From contig NC_014963.1 of assembly GCF_000179915.2 (NCBI RefSeq), forward strand, positions 3,410,001 to 3,474,000: a DNA stretch of 64,000 bases, given 5' to 3'. The DNA is from Terriglobus saanensis SP1PR4. Lineage in GTDB: Bacteria; Acidobacteriota; Terriglobia; Terriglobales; Acidobacteriaceae. This document shows positions 45,002 through 54,940 of the stretch, piece by piece. Below the pieces are notes generated by a model that worked only from the letters and a program-made list of their open reading frames with translations, did not search any database and was not told where the DNA came from. Every line of letters begins with the position of its first letter. Position 1 is the stretch's first letter. A program made the position numbers and the translations under genes.

Positions 45002-47797
45002 TTACGAACTGCGCTTCAGCAAAGCCTGCGCCTGATGCAGCCGGATTTCAACCCGCCGTGCTTCACGGGTGCTCTCGGGGGAAGCAGCGCCTCGCTGTTG
45101 CCATTTCCTCCAGATTTGGCTGCTTTGTTCGTAGGAATAGATTGCAGCCTGAACTTCAGAAGTGCGAGCTGTGCCGGATCCAGCTATCTCTCTGGCTTTG
45201 CTCAGATGTACGTCCCCCTGAGTCCGCAGACACAAGCTTACGTTCCTCAATACAAGCAGGCTGGGGGAATTCCTGTCATATTGTTGAAGGAGTGGCGACG
45301 CATCTTCCGCATAACGGGTCGCTTCCGTTAGATTGTGCGCTTCAAGTTCCACGTCGGCCAACCTGCAGTATGCCCCCATAAGATGGATGAGCCCATGCGA
45401 GCTGAAGTTCGCCTGCTCCGCCCGTATGCGAGCATTGTCTTTGAGAAGATTCATCTGCTCGGCGCGCTGTGCATCCGGAAGTACTTCGGCGAGGGCCTCA
45501 TCGAGTATTGAGATACGGTGCTGAAGTTCTGCCCCATATGCTGGCTGGAGAGTTTTCGTAAGCGACAAAGCGCGCTGATACCACAAAGCAGCATTTGCCG
45601 GATTGTTTTGCCTTTCCGCATCTGCCATTGCGGAAAGTGCAGAGATTGTGGTGAAGCTTGATTGGATGTCTTTGGAGTCATGGGAATCCAGCAACTTTGA
45701 AAGAGCAAGGGTCTTTTCCGCATAGACTTTTGCCTGCTGACTATCTCCTATATTGATGAAGTCTCTTCCGGCGAGAGTGTTCACCATGGTCCGGTAAGAA
45801 AACAGAAGTGTTCCGCGAGCTCTGGAAGAGGGAAATGCCTGAGACAGTTCCGAAGCGATGGAAGCAGCAGTTTGCGTTTCCTCCAGACTTTCCTTGTACC
45901 GGCCAAAGTCATTGAGCGCATCCGCCGTACGGAGGTGGAGGTCCGCCAGCAAAAGGTCGTGGTCCAATTTCCCGTTCGGTTGACCGCCAAGCACCTTAAA
46001 GCCCATTTCGAAATCGGTGAACGCTATATTCGGCTCCAGACGCCACATGGCCGCATCACCCATACCGGAGTAGACCATCGTCAGCGTTCGCTCACGCTGT
46101 GTTGAACTCGGATCCTGCCTCCAATATGGGTAGGCGAGAGACAAAGCCCTTGCATACGTTTTAGTAGCGCCTTCAACGTCTTTTTCGAATGTTTGAATGT
46201 ATGCGATGTGCAGCAAAGCTTCCACAAGCGCCGCCGTACTCTCGGCGCTATGCAATCTCGCATCTGCCTTTTCTGCAAATTGCAGCGCGCTTTGGTAGCT
46301 CTTGATCGCCTCGTCTGTACGACCGAGATTGGACACAGAAGGCAGACCCTCTATATCGCCGACACGGATATGGAGGGAGGACATGGCGAGGAGCAACCGC
46401 GGGTCGCTCCCCATGGTTATCTCTAATTGGTTCAGGTACGCAAGGGCGCGCCGGGAGATTGCAGCACGCACCTCGGTAGAGCTTCCGCTCTGCTGAGCAT
46501 TTTCAGCCATGCTGCCGATGGTGCTTTGCGCCAAGCTGCTGATCTCCTGCACACGGGCCTCTGCGGCGCGCGATCTCCACCTGTAGCCAGCATAGGATGC
46601 GGCCAACATGGCGATACATAGAAAAATGCTCACCAGTGTGCCTTTGTGCCGGATGCAGGCTTTGCGCAAGACATAGAGGAAGGTCGCCTTTCGGGCAAGC
46701 ACGGGCCGCCCCTCGAGGAACCGCTGCAAGTCTTCGGTGAGATGTTGGACAGACTTGTATCGTCTTTCTGGCGCTTTCTCCATCGCCATGAGGACAATCC
46801 GGTCCAGATCACCGGAAAGTTCACGCTTGAGCCGCGTGGCAGCCACAACGGCACTGGGTTTGCGTACCGTCTCTTGGAGAACAGTCCGTTCCGCTTCCGC
46901 AGGGGTGAGACGCTCCAGGTCGTAGGGCCTGACATCTGTTAGTAACTCGTACAGCAGCACACCCAGGGAGTAAATATCAGAAGCTACGGAGAGTGGTTTA
47001 CTCTGGAATTGCTCAGGACTAGCGTAGCTGGGTGTGAGCCAGAGTAATGTCTTTGGATTTGCCTCTCCGGCGCCGCTCGATACCGAAGGTCCGAGCGTTT
47101 TCGCGATGCCGAAGTCAATCAGCTTCGGATGACCGTCCTTCGACACAAGCACGTTTTCCGGCTTGATGTCGCGATGCAGAATCAACTTCTGGTGAGCGTG
47201 ATACACCGCGCCGCAAACGGCACTGAAGAGATCCAGACGCTCCGGGGTGGAAAGCTTGTGTTCCATGCAGTACGTTGTAATCGCCTGACCTTCCACGTAT
47301 TCCATGACAAGGAAGGGATGCCCCTCCAAGGTCTCGCCGCCGTCCAGAATCGTTCCAACATTTGGGTGGTTGAGCGTGGCCAAAATCTGGCGTTCTTCCC
47401 GGAAACGGCGCGATACTTCGGGGGTGGCGTACCCTGCACGCACTGTTTTAATGGCAACGATCTGGGAATACTGATCATCGACACGCTGCGCGAGGTGGAC
47501 GGTACCCATTCCGCCCGAGTTTAACTCTCGCAGCAGCAGATAGGGGCCCAGCCGTGTGCCGGTAGAAGTGGAAGCGCTACTGCCTTCAGAGGCAAACCAA
47601 TCGTCGAACTGGTGCCGGACAGTTGCATCGAGCACGCTGTCTGCATCCGCCTCCGCGCGCAAGAGAGAAAGAACTTCAAGGATCAGAGATTCGTCTCCGG
47701 CCGCGGCAAGCCGCACAAAGTCCTCTTGATCCTTCTTCGGTCGCTCAGTCGCTTCGAAGAAAATCTGTTCGATCGTTTTCCAGCGAGCATCCATCAT
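45002..47797 (-). CDS. Ser/Thr protein kinase (Hanks type) with TM helix and TPR-like tail
   Basis: In this 931-residue protein, residues ~80-350 form a kinase domain: glycine loop LNSGGMGTVHLA, VAIKTV lysine, LILHRDIKPENVLV catalytic loop, KLIDFGIAK, PSYASPEQF and SDIYSLGVLLYELLT. A basic stretch leads to one TM helix (~388-407, TLVSIFLCIAMLAASYAGY). The remaining ~500 residues are helical repeats of TPR type (LGRTDEAIKSYQSALQFAEKA, GATKTYARALSLA, LWYQRALSLTKTL). It overlaps the upstream ECF sigma gene by ATGA. This sigma/kinase pairing is common in Acidobacteriota and suggests phosphorylation-linked sigma control. Confidence 0.9.
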   Translation of the reverse strand: MMDARWKTIEQIFFEATERPKKDQEDFVRLAAAGDESLILEVLSLLRAEADADSVLDATVRHQFDDWFASEGSSASTSTGTRLGPYLLLRELNSGGMGTVHLAQRVDDQYSQIVAIKTVRAGYATPEVSRRFREERQILATLNHPNVGTILDGGETLEGHPFLVMEYVEGQAITTYCMEHKLSTPERLDLFSAVCGAVYHAHQKLILHRDIKPENVLVSKDGHPKLIDFGIAKTLGPSVSSGAGEANPKTLLWLTPSYASPEQFQSKPLSVASDIYSLGVLLYELLTDVRPYDLERLTPAEAERTVLQETVRKPSAVVAATRLKRELSGDLDRIVLMAMEKAPERRYKSVQHLTEDLQRFLEGRPVLARKATFLYVLRKACIRHKGTLVSIFLCIAMLAASYAGYRWRSRAAEARVQEISSLAQSTIGSMAENAQQSGSSTEVRAAISRRALAYLNQLEITMGSDPRLLLAMSSLHIRVGDIEGLPSVSNLGRTDEAIKSYQSALQFAEKADARLHSAESTAALVEALLHIAYIQTFEKDVEGATKTYARALSLAYPYWRQDPSSTQRERTLTMVYSGMGDAAMWRLEPNIAFTDFEMGFKVLGGQPNGKLDHDLLLADLHLRTADALNDFGRYKESLEETQTAASIASELSQAFPSSRARGTLLFSYRTMVNTLAGRDFINIGDSQQAKVYAEKTLALSKLLDSHDSKDIQSSFTTISALSAMADAERQNNPANAALWYQRALSLTKTLQPAYGAELQHRISILDEALAEVLPDAQRAEQMNLLKDNARIRAEQANFSSHGLIHLMGAYCRLADVELEAHNLTEATRYAEDASPLLQQYDRNSPSLLVLRNVSLCLRTQGDVHLSKAREIAGSGTARTSEVQAAIYSYEQSSQIWRKWQQRGAASPESTREARRVEIRLHQAQALLKRSS

Positions 47798-48390
47798 GTC
47801 TTTGCGTGCTTTCCACTCAACTCAAGCCGCAACCATGCCTGGCCCAGACGCAGCTCCCGACTAACGGTCGCCACGGAGATGCCTTCCACCAGAGCTAGCT
47901 CCTCATTGGTCATACCGCCAAAGTACTTCTGTTCGATGATGCGTGCCTTCCTTGGATCCAGTGAGGAAAATCGTTCCAATGCTTCATGCAAAGCCAGCAG
48001 ATCCAGGCGTGGGCCGTCTTGCGCCACAATCTCCGGATGCAAGGTGACTCGTTCCCCGGCCTCACGCTTTTGTGCCATTCGCTTGCGCGCATGCTCGATC
48101 AAAACTCGCTTCATCGTGATCGCGGCAATGGCATAGAAGTGCGCGCGGTTTTGCGCGATGAGGGTTGTTTGTTTGGAAAGCCGGAAAAACGCTTCGTGAA
48201 CAAGTGCACTTGGCTCCAACGTCCGCGCGTAGGACTCATTACCCAGACGGGCTTTGGCTGCTCGTACAAGATCGTCGTAGATTAAAGGCGTGAGTTCGTG
48301 AAGTGCGGCCGGGTCTCCGCCTTTCCAACGGGAAATGAGATTCGTCACCGAAGGTTCTTTCGTGTTCACATTCGCCTCACTGGAAGACAT
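47794..48390 (-). CDS. ECF sigma factor (TIGR02999-like), partner of Ser/Thr kinase
   Basis: I choose the ATG at 48390; another at 48414 adds eight residues, and neither start has a strong ribosome-binding site. The ~198-residue product has TIGR02999-type features: SVTNLISRWKGGDPAALHELTPLIYDDLVRAA, LEPSALVHEAFFRL, the basic KRVLIEHARKRMAQKR and region 4 (LDPRKARIIEQKYFGGMTNEELALVEGISVATVSREL). The stop overlaps the kinase start (ATGA), so the two are translationally coupled. The gene faces away from the SDR gene at 48771. Confidence 0.9.
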   Translation of the reverse strand: MSSSEANVNTKEPSVTNLISRWKGGDPAALHELTPLIYDDLVRAAKARLGNESYARTLEPSALVHEAFFRLSKQTTLIAQNRAHFYAIAAITMKRVLIEHARKRMAQKREAGERVTLHPEIVAQDGPRLDLLALHEALERFSSLDPRKARIIEQKYFGGMTNEELALVEGISVATVSRELRLGQAWLRLELSGKHAKT

Positions 48391-48770
48391 TGCGCTATAC
48401 CGCCCGGAGATCATTGCACTCGTGTACGCATCGAGGCTTGACAGGTGCTGAGCAGCAAAAGTTCGTAGTCAGATTTCGCGGTGTTCTGCGCATATCCCAG
48501 TGGAGACCTCACATCGCGGACGCAACTGTCCTATTCCATTATCCCTTAAAGCAATTCCTTTTCCGCATCCGGATCCCCAGGCGAATGCCGTCGCCAGAAG
48601 CGCCTTGTGGGGCAAGATTTTCGAAGGCGTAGTAGCTCAAAAGAGGCTTGTCCTGCCTCGTGACACGGAGTATGCTTCGCAACTTACTACTCCACAAAAG
48701 CAGGCACACCGTGAAACGGCCAATTGCATCTCAGTCAAAGAAGCATTTTTCGCGAGAGTGAGACGAACCG
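48391..48770. other. Intergenic region
   Basis: This 380-base divergent gap lies between the sigma factor and the aldehyde reductase. It should carry both promoters. No repeat, palindrome or RNA gene was recognised. Confidence 0.3.
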
Positions 48771-49664
48771 ATGGTTGACCTGTACAAGTTGCAAGATCCC
48801 ACGAAACAATATCCGAGACCCAAATTTAAACGTCAGCCCCAGAACGTACCGGGCCTGGCGAAGAATATGACTCCCCGCCCCGACCATGGAGAGGAAAGCT
48901 ATCGCGGAAGCGGCCGCTTACCCAACCGAAAAGCCCTTGTTACCGGCGGCGACTCAGGTATCGGTCGTGCTGCTGCGATTGCCTTTGCTCGCGAAGGCGC
49001 AGATGTCGTCATCAACTATCTTCCCAGCGAAGAAGCCGATGCGAAGGAAGTGATTGCGCTGATCGAGAAGGAAGGTCGTAAAGCGTTCGCGATCCCTGGG
49101 GACATCAGCAACGAAGCCTTCTGCAAAAGGCTCATTGCTCAAGCTCATAAGAAGTTAGGCGGCCTCGACATCCTTGCTTTGGTCGCGGGCAAACAACACG
49201 CGGTGGAGAAGATTGCCAACATCAGTACGGCCCAGATGGAGCAGACGTATCGCGTGAACGTGTTCGGATTGTTTTGGCTCTGCAAAGCTGCGCTTCCGCT
49301 GATGCCTCCAGGCGGTTCAATCATCACAACTGCATCGATCCAAGCGACGCATCCGAGCTCGTCGCTGTTGGACTACGCTCCGACAAAGGCCGCTATCCTC
49401 GCATTTACACGCGCGCTCGCGAGGCAGGTCGCCGAAGATGGCATCCGGGTCAACTGCGTTGCGCCTGGGCCTGTCTGGACACCATTACAAACCAGCGGTG
49501 GCCAGCCGGATAAGAAGATTCCTGCCTTCGGATCTGAGACGCCCATGAAGCGTCCCGGACAGCCAGTAGAGATGGCACCGCTCTATGTTCTCCTTGCGTC
49601 GCAGGAATCGAGCTATGTAACGGGCGAAATCTACGGAGCGACGGGCGGCTTAGAGATCTCGTAA
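48771..49664 (+). CDS. yghA: SDR-family oxidoreductase, YghA-like aldehyde reductase
   Basis: The 297-residue protein opens with the YghA/YhdF-type extension ([26 protein letters not shown]). The Rossmann glycine motif is TGGDSGIG, and the catalytic Y-x-x-x-K lies in [12 protein letters not shown]. The LVAGKQ segment, the PGPVW motif ([19 protein letters not shown]) and the C-terminal [14 protein letters not shown] all closely match E. coli YghA, an NADPH-dependent aldehyde reductase. The gene ends in a short stem-loop, convergent with the glucosidase. It probably detoxifies aldehydes or acts in stress; the substrate is uncertain. Confidence 0.85.
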   Translation: MVDLYKLQDPTKQYPRPKFKRQPQNVPGLAKNMTPRPDHGEESYRGSGRLPNRKALVTGGDSGIGRAAAIAFAREGADVVINYLPSEEADAKEVIALIEKEGRKAFAIPGDISNEAFCKRLIAQAHKKLGGLDILALVAGKQHAVEKIANISTAQMEQTYRVNVFGLFWLCKAALPLMPPGGSIITTASIQATHPSSSLLDYAPTKAAILAFTRALARQVAEDGIRVNCVAPGPVWTPLQTSGGQPDKKIPAFGSETPMKRPGQPVEMAPLYVLLASQESSYVTGEIYGATGGLEIS

Positions 49665-49690
49665 TTGTTTGCCGGGCACAATCGCCATCA

Positions 49691-49715
49691 AACGCCGTGC
49701 GTGGCGTTGTTTCTC
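49691..49715 (+). terminator. Short stem-loop with T-rich tail after yghA-like gene
   Basis: AACGCC-GTGCGT-GGCGTT forms a 6-bp stem followed by GTTTCTC, 26 bases after the stop. It is weak but placed correctly between convergent genes. Confidence 0.45.
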
Positions 49716-49752
49716 GCTTCGCTCCTGGTTTCCTCTGTAATCCGAAGGCTCA

Positions 49753-52437
49753 TTACATCTCTCCTTTGCTGCCGCTCACACGAAGCAGACATGTCGCCAC
49801 CAGGGCGGTCCAACCCGTCTGGTGGCTCGCACCAGTACCCCGGCCAGTGTCTCCGCAGAAGTATTCGCTGAAGAGAACCAGATCACGCCAATGTGGGTCA
49901 TCGATATAACGTCGCTCGTCTCCATGAGAAGCCCGCCGACCAGACTCGTCGCGTGTAAAGAGACCTACAAGACGCTTCCCTATCTCCTGCTGAACCTCAA
50001 GAAGCGTTAGAAATTTTCCGCTGCGGGTGGGGCACTCTACTTTAAAAGCATCACCGTACACGGCGTGGTATCGCTCCAGCGCATTCAGCAGCAGAATGTT
50101 GACCGGAAACCAAATAGGGCCGCGCCAGTTGCTATTGCCGCCAAACATGCCGCTGTCTCCCTCGCCGGGAAGATACTTGATGACAAGTTTGTGGCCTTCG
50201 AGTTCGATTTCATATGGGTGCTCGTCATGATATTTCGATAACGCACGAATGCCGTGATCTGAAAGAAACTCCGTCTCATCCAGGACACAGCGAAGTATGC
50301 GCAGCAACCGTTCCTTAGGCACAAGTGCAAGAAACTTTGAGCCTTTAAACTCCGGGTCTTCGGACTCAACATCGGAGACGTAACGCGAGAGTCCGGGGCT
50401 GTTCTTGAGGAACCAATGCAGACGTTTGCTGAATCCCGGTAGCTTTTCTATCTGGTCTTGCTTCAGCAGACAGATTGCGTAGAGCGGCACAATGCCGACG
50501 ATAGAACGAATCTTCAACGCGATCGGCTCCTTGCCTTTTCGTTCAAGTCGATCGAAGTAAAAGCCCTGTTCCTCGTCCCATAGGCCGCCGTCACCCCCAT
50601 CATTGATGGCGTCAATGATGGCGACATAGTGCTCGAAGAATTTGCTGGCGATGTCCTCATACGCGGGTCGCGTTTGTGCCAGTTCGAGCGCCATCGTTAA
50701 CATCGCGGCGCAATACAGCCCCATCCATGCCGTGCCGTCGGCCTGATTCAGTGTCGCTCCGTTCGGCAGAGCCATGTTGCGGTCGAAGACGCCGATGTTA
50801 TCCAACCCGAGAAATCCGCCCCCAAAAAGGTTCTTACCGTTTACGTCGTTATGGTTCACCCACCAGGTAAAATTCAACAGAAGTTTTTGAAAGGCACGCT
50901 CCAGGAAGTCGACGTCTTTCTTCCCTTCCTTGCTTTTGGCATCGATCAAATACACATGCATTACGGCCCACGCGTGCACTGGTGGATTCACATCTCCGAA
51001 AGCGAACTCGTAGGCTGGCATCTGGCCGTTCGGGTGCATATACCATTCACGCAACAGCAACAGAAGTTGGTTTTTAGCGAAGGTCGGATCGATCTCCGCC
51101 ATCGGGATCATATGGAACGCGGTATCCCAGGCGGCAAACCACGGATACTCCCATTTGTCGGGAATCGAAAGAATGTCGCGACAGAAGAGATGCCGCCACT
51201 GCGCATTCGGTGCATCGAACCTTTCTCTCGGTGGCGATGGCTGCGCCGGGTCGCCCTCAAGCCAGCGTTGCGACACGTAATAGTAGAACTGTTTGCTCCA
51301 AAGCAGGCCGCCATAAGCTTGACGTGCAACGTTGCGCTCATCTTCGTTGTAAGCGCTTGGCAATCGAGCAGCGTAGAACTGATCGGCTTCTGCCAGACGT
51401 TGACAAAAACATTCGTCAAAGGCTGACGAATCTATCGGTGCGGGCTCATGCTCATCTTCGCGAACAAGGCGCAATCGAAGGACGCGCGTCTCTCCTGCTT
51501 CGAGCTTCATGCGAAAGACAAACGCCACCTTGGTCCCGACGTTGTCCCGATTGACGGCGGCAGCATCACCACCCACCAGGTAACGATCGAACGCATCCTT
51601 CGTGAAGCCTTGCTTGCCCTGAAAATTATGGTCGAGTCGTCTTATATTTGTATCGTTCTCGGTGAATAAGACCTCTTCGGGCATCTCATTCAAAGGAATA
51701 AATCGATAGCGGCCCAGAGTCTTGTGGTTCGCAACAATCGTGTGCGGCTCTGCTTCTTTCAGCCGCATCCATGGACGTGTTTCTTCGCCCGGTTCAATGT
51801 TTCGCCATGACCAGTTATTACGCAAAGTCAACGTCGGTGCCACCGTTAGAGTCGCTGCGTCCGGACCACGGTTTGAAATGGTCAGCCGTATGAGCGTGTC
51901 CTCCGGAGCGGCTTTGGCATACTCCACCTGCATATCGAAGTAGCGCTCTTCGTCGAAGATGCCCGTGTCGAGGAGTTCATACTCCGAATCGGCATACGTA
52001 CGATCACGATTCGTCGTTACCAGGTCGTCGTACGGGAAGGCTCGCTGTGGATACTTGTAAAGAGCCTTGGCATAGGAGTGCGTTGGTGTTGCATCGAGAT
52101 AGTAAAACTGCTCCTTAACATCTTCGCCATGATTGCCCTCAGAGTTGCCAAGGCCGAAGAGGCGCTCCTTTAGGATGGGATCCGCGCCATTCCAGAAAGA
52201 AGTGGAATAGCAGAGGCGGCACTCTCGGTCCGTCCAGCCAAGGAGTCCATCCTCGCCCCACCGATAGGCACGGTAGCGGGCCATATCGTGTGTGAACGCC
52301 CAAGCATTGCCGTCTGCGGAATAGTCTTCTCTGACCGTACCCCACTGGCGTTCCGGCAGATAGGTTCCCCACCTCTGCCAGTTTTCTTCCCGAGTCTCCG
52401 ATTTCCGGAGACGTTCCTCTTCCTCACCGAGCTTCAT
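49753..52437 (-). CDS. GH63/MGH1-like glucosidase
   Basis: The 894-residue protein has no signal peptide, so it is cytosolic. An N-terminal beta domain (RYRAYRWGEDGLLGWTDREC, ERLFGLGNSEGNHGEDVKEQ) precedes an (alpha/alpha)6 barrel. The barrel shows motifs of the GH63/mannosylglycerate-hydrolase-like group: YPWFAAWDTAFHMIPMAEIDP, PAYEFAFGDVNPPVHAWAV, GGFLGLDNIGVFDR, GEGDSGMFGGNSNWRGPIWFPVN. The Asp in AWDTAF is the likely acid catalyst. Such enzymes hydrolyse alpha-glucosidic or related compatible-solute linkages, and the true substrate is unknown. AGGAGGAAGTGGC gives a very strong ribosome-binding site. Confidence 0.87.
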   Translation of the reverse strand: MKLGEEEERLRKSETREENWQRWGTYLPERQWGTVREDYSADGNAWAFTHDMARYRAYRWGEDGLLGWTDRECRLCYSTSFWNGADPILKERLFGLGNSEGNHGEDVKEQFYYLDATPTHSYAKALYKYPQRAFPYDDLVTTNRDRTYADSEYELLDTGIFDEERYFDMQVEYAKAAPEDTLIRLTISNRGPDAATLTVAPTLTLRNNWSWRNIEPGEETRPWMRLKEAEPHTIVANHKTLGRYRFIPLNEMPEEVLFTENDTNIRRLDHNFQGKQGFTKDAFDRYLVGGDAAAVNRDNVGTKVAFVFRMKLEAGETRVLRLRLVREDEHEPAPIDSSAFDECFCQRLAEADQFYAARLPSAYNEDERNVARQAYGGLLWSKQFYYYVSQRWLEGDPAQPSPPRERFDAPNAQWRHLFCRDILSIPDKWEYPWFAAWDTAFHMIPMAEIDPTFAKNQLLLLLREWYMHPNGQMPAYEFAFGDVNPPVHAWAVMHVYLIDAKSKEGKKDVDFLERAFQKLLLNFTWWVNHNDVNGKNLFGGGFLGLDNIGVFDRNMALPNGATLNQADGTAWMGLYCAAMLTMALELAQTRPAYEDIASKFFEHYVAIIDAINDGGDGGLWDEEQGFYFDRLERKGKEPIALKIRSIVGIVPLYAICLLKQDQIEKLPGFSKRLHWFLKNSPGLSRYVSDVESEDPEFKGSKFLALVPKERLLRILRCVLDETEFLSDHGIRALSKYHDEHPYEIELEGHKLVIKYLPGEGDSGMFGGNSNWRGPIWFPVNILLLNALERYHAVYGDAFKVECPTRSGKFLTLLEVQQEIGKRLVGLFTRDESGRRASHGDERRYIDDPHWRDLVLFSEYFCGDTGRGTGASHQTGWTALVATCLLRVSGSKGEM

Positions 52438-52848
52438 GCCACTTCCTCCTCTATTGATCCAGCCAATTCTCCGCTAACTTTGATTGGATGCATATCTTAC
52501 AGCGCGCGGAGCAACTTAGAATCGATGCTCAAACAGGGGGCCTGGGCCTGCGACGAGGTGGCTCGCTCCACACAGAAATGCTCGAGCATGAATAGAAATT
52601 TATATTTCGAAAGAGGAATACCGGCACCTGGCATGTGTTAGTTAATCGTACGTGTCTTGTTCCTCTAAAATTACGTCGAACGTAAGCCAAAAGAACTACA
52701 AACTGTTCGCCAATTTTGCCGTGAACCTAATGGGATTGTCATAGAATTCTTGCGAACCGTTCGATCGGTGCAGAGTGCCCGAGCGGTTCACGAGTGATCC
52801 ACTGCAATCCCCCCTTCGCATACTCAGAGAATCGTAAGGAGGTTTATC
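52438..52848. promoter_or_regulatory. Divergent intergenic region with TTACGT-CGA-ACGTAA palindrome
   Basis: The 411-base gap lies between the glucosidase and the PQQ-propeller gene. A perfect 6+6 palindrome (52671-52685) and a looser GAACCG/CGGTTC pair near 52755-52790 are the only structures seen. The palindrome is a candidate operator; which gene it serves is unclear. Confidence 0.4.
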
Positions 52849-54873
52849 GTGTCCTATCTCTCTTCATTTGTAAGCCGCGCGGCCGCACTCTCAGGCTGCA
52901 TTTTCATGTTGTCGATCTTCCAGCCGAAGATAAGTCATGCACAGGCGGGAGTATTCACCCAGCATAATGACCCTTTTCGCGATGGAGTGAATGCGAGCGA
53001 GACCATCCTGACTCCTGTCAATGTCAACACGACGACATTCGGAATCGTCGCTAAGGTCCAGTTGGACGATCAAATCTATGCCCAACTCCTCGTGGACCCT
53101 AGTGTCACCATAGGCGGTGTTAAACGCAATGTGCTCTATGCAGCCACAACGAATAACAGTCTCTATGCACTGGACGCCAACACGGGCGCACAGATCTGGA
53201 AAGTAAACCTGGGCACTGCTTTCACGGTGAGCAATAACGGTGCCACCTGCACAGACATGCTTGGCTCGGCTGGCACCATAGGCACGCCCGTGATTAACAC
53301 AGCAACGAATGCCATTTATGTCGTGGCCCAAACCTGGGACGCGACCACCAGCACCTCTACCCATAAGTTGCATGCGCTCGATCTCTCCACGGGGGCCGAA
53401 CATACGGGCAGTCCGGTGGTGATCCAGGCAACTGGATTCAACTCCAGAGCGGAGCTTCAGCGTCCGGGCCTTTTATTTGCGAATAATAACATTTATATCG
53501 CCTTTGGATCGCACTGCGACCAAGGCACTTATAAAGGATTTCTGTTTGCCTACAACGCCACCTCTCTGGCCCAGATTGGAGTCTTTAATGCAGCTCCAAC
53601 GACGAATGGCAATGCGTTCTGGGAGGCGGGAACTGGTCCGACGAGCGATGCTGCTGGCAATATCTACAACGTCACAGGCAACGGCACCTTTGATGGAGTG
53701 ACGAACTTCAGCGAATCGCTTCTGAAGTCCGACGCCAATCTGAACCTGCTCGATTGGGGGACACCCAGTGATTTTTCGCAACTAGACGCGGCCGATCAGG
53801 ATTTCAGTTCCTCCGGCGCGGTGTATATCCCCGGTAAGAACCTTGTAGTAGCTGGGGGCAAAGACGGCGTGCTCCGCGTCTTCAATGCGGCCAATCTCGG
53901 CCATCTCGGCAACAACCTGCAGAATATTCAGGCGACGTCTTCTCATATCCACTCCATCATTTACTTCAATAACAACGCTATTATTTGGGGACAGAATGAC
54001 TTCGCAAAGATATTTCCTTTCACAGGTTCCACTCTTGCAAGCGCGCCAGTATTTACTGGAACCACGCAGGCAGTCGGCCATCCCGGTGGAAGTTTGTCGG
54101 TATCCGCAAACGGAGTTACAAACTCTATTCTCTGGGCCTCCACCAACACCGGTGCAGGACCCGACGGCCAGGGCGCCTGGCACGCTTCGGTCGCTGGCAT
54201 TTTGCACGCCTATGCCCTCTCCAGTACAAGCATGACTGAGATCTGGAATAGTCAGTTGAATGCCACGCGTGACACGTGCAACTTCTATGCCAAATTCAAT
54301 GCACCCACGGTTGCGAACGGGATGGTCTACCTGGCTAGCTTCGGAACTGCTCAGACAAAATCAGGACAGGTCTGTTTTTACGGTCTGCTTCCGAACTCTC
54401 CGGGCGCGAACCTGATTCCCGATGGTACTTACTTTGTTCAAAGTATTCAAAGCAATCTGGTTCTCGATGTCCCAGGGCTTTCGACAACATCTGGCACGGT
54501 GGTGCAACAGTACACACTGAACAACGGAAAGAATCAGCAATGGAAGCTCAAGAATCTTGGAAACAATGTCGTCACGCTGACCAATGTCACGAGCAATCTG
54601 GTACTTGATGTTGTTGGAGCTTCCAAGGCGAATAGCGCTTTGGTCGATCAAGCTACTTTAGTAGCCAACCAGACTTCCCAGGAGTGGACGGTCACCGCAA
54701 CTACGAGTGGCTCATTCGTATTGACCAACAAGAACAGTGGGCTGGCACTGGATGTCGATGGAGGAGGCGTCACCGTTGGCGAGCAGATTGACCAGTTCCC
54801 TTACAATAATCACACTTGGCAGCAATGGAGGTTTCTCCCTCTCAGTGCAAGCGTGAGCGCTGTTCAGAAATAA
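52849..54873 (+). CDS. Secreted PQQ-like propeller protein with C-terminal ricin-B lectin domain
   Basis: The GTG at 52849 follows a strong AAGGAGGTTTATC. The 674-residue product has a signal peptide ending near ISHAQA. Residues ~35-520 form a PQQ-like beta-propeller with repeats such as NNSLYALDANTGAQIWKVNLG, KLHALDLSTGAEH and GKDGVLRVFNAANLG. The C-terminal ~145 residues carry three ricin-type QxW repeats (NQQWKL, SQEWTV, WQQWRF), each led by an LVLDV/LALDV motif. The ricin domain should bind sugars. The propeller lacks a recognisable quinoprotein active site, so it may be a structural or binding module. It is 67 bases upstream of a Tat-exported asparaginase homologue. Confidence 0.85.
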   Translation: MSYLSSFVSRAAALSGCIFMLSIFQPKISHAQAGVFTQHNDPFRDGVNASETILTPVNVNTTTFGIVAKVQLDDQIYAQLLVDPSVTIGGVKRNVLYAATTNNSLYALDANTGAQIWKVNLGTAFTVSNNGATCTDMLGSAGTIGTPVINTATNAIYVVAQTWDATTSTSTHKLHALDLSTGAEHTGSPVVIQATGFNSRAELQRPGLLFANNNIYIAFGSHCDQGTYKGFLFAYNATSLAQIGVFNAAPTTNGNAFWEAGTGPTSDAAGNIYNVTGNGTFDGVTNFSESLLKSDANLNLLDWGTPSDFSQLDAADQDFSSSGAVYIPGKNLVVAGGKDGVLRVFNAANLGHLGNNLQNIQATSSHIHSIIYFNNNAIIWGQNDFAKIFPFTGSTLASAPVFTGTTQAVGHPGGSLSVSANGVTNSILWASTNTGAGPDGQGAWHASVAGILHAYALSSTSMTEIWNSQLNATRDTCNFYAKFNAPTVANGMVYLASFGTAQTKSGQVCFYGLLPNSPGANLIPDGTYFVQSIQSNLVLDVPGLSTTSGTVVQQYTLNNGKNQQWKLKNLGNNVVTLTNVTSNLVLDVVGASKANSALVDQATLVANQTSQEWTVTATTSGSFVLTNKNSGLALDVDGGGVTVGEQIDQFPYNNHTWQQWRFLPLSASVSAVQK

Positions 54874-54940
54874 CGTTCCGACTACGGACGAAGCCTGACA
54901 TATGTGCCAGGCTTCGCCAGCACTTTCCAGAGAGAACCTC

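Noticed and set aside
48771-49664. Apparent loss of the SDR NNAG motif (reads LVAGK)
   Set aside because: The same LVAGKQ segment is typical of the YghA subfamily, so it is normal here.
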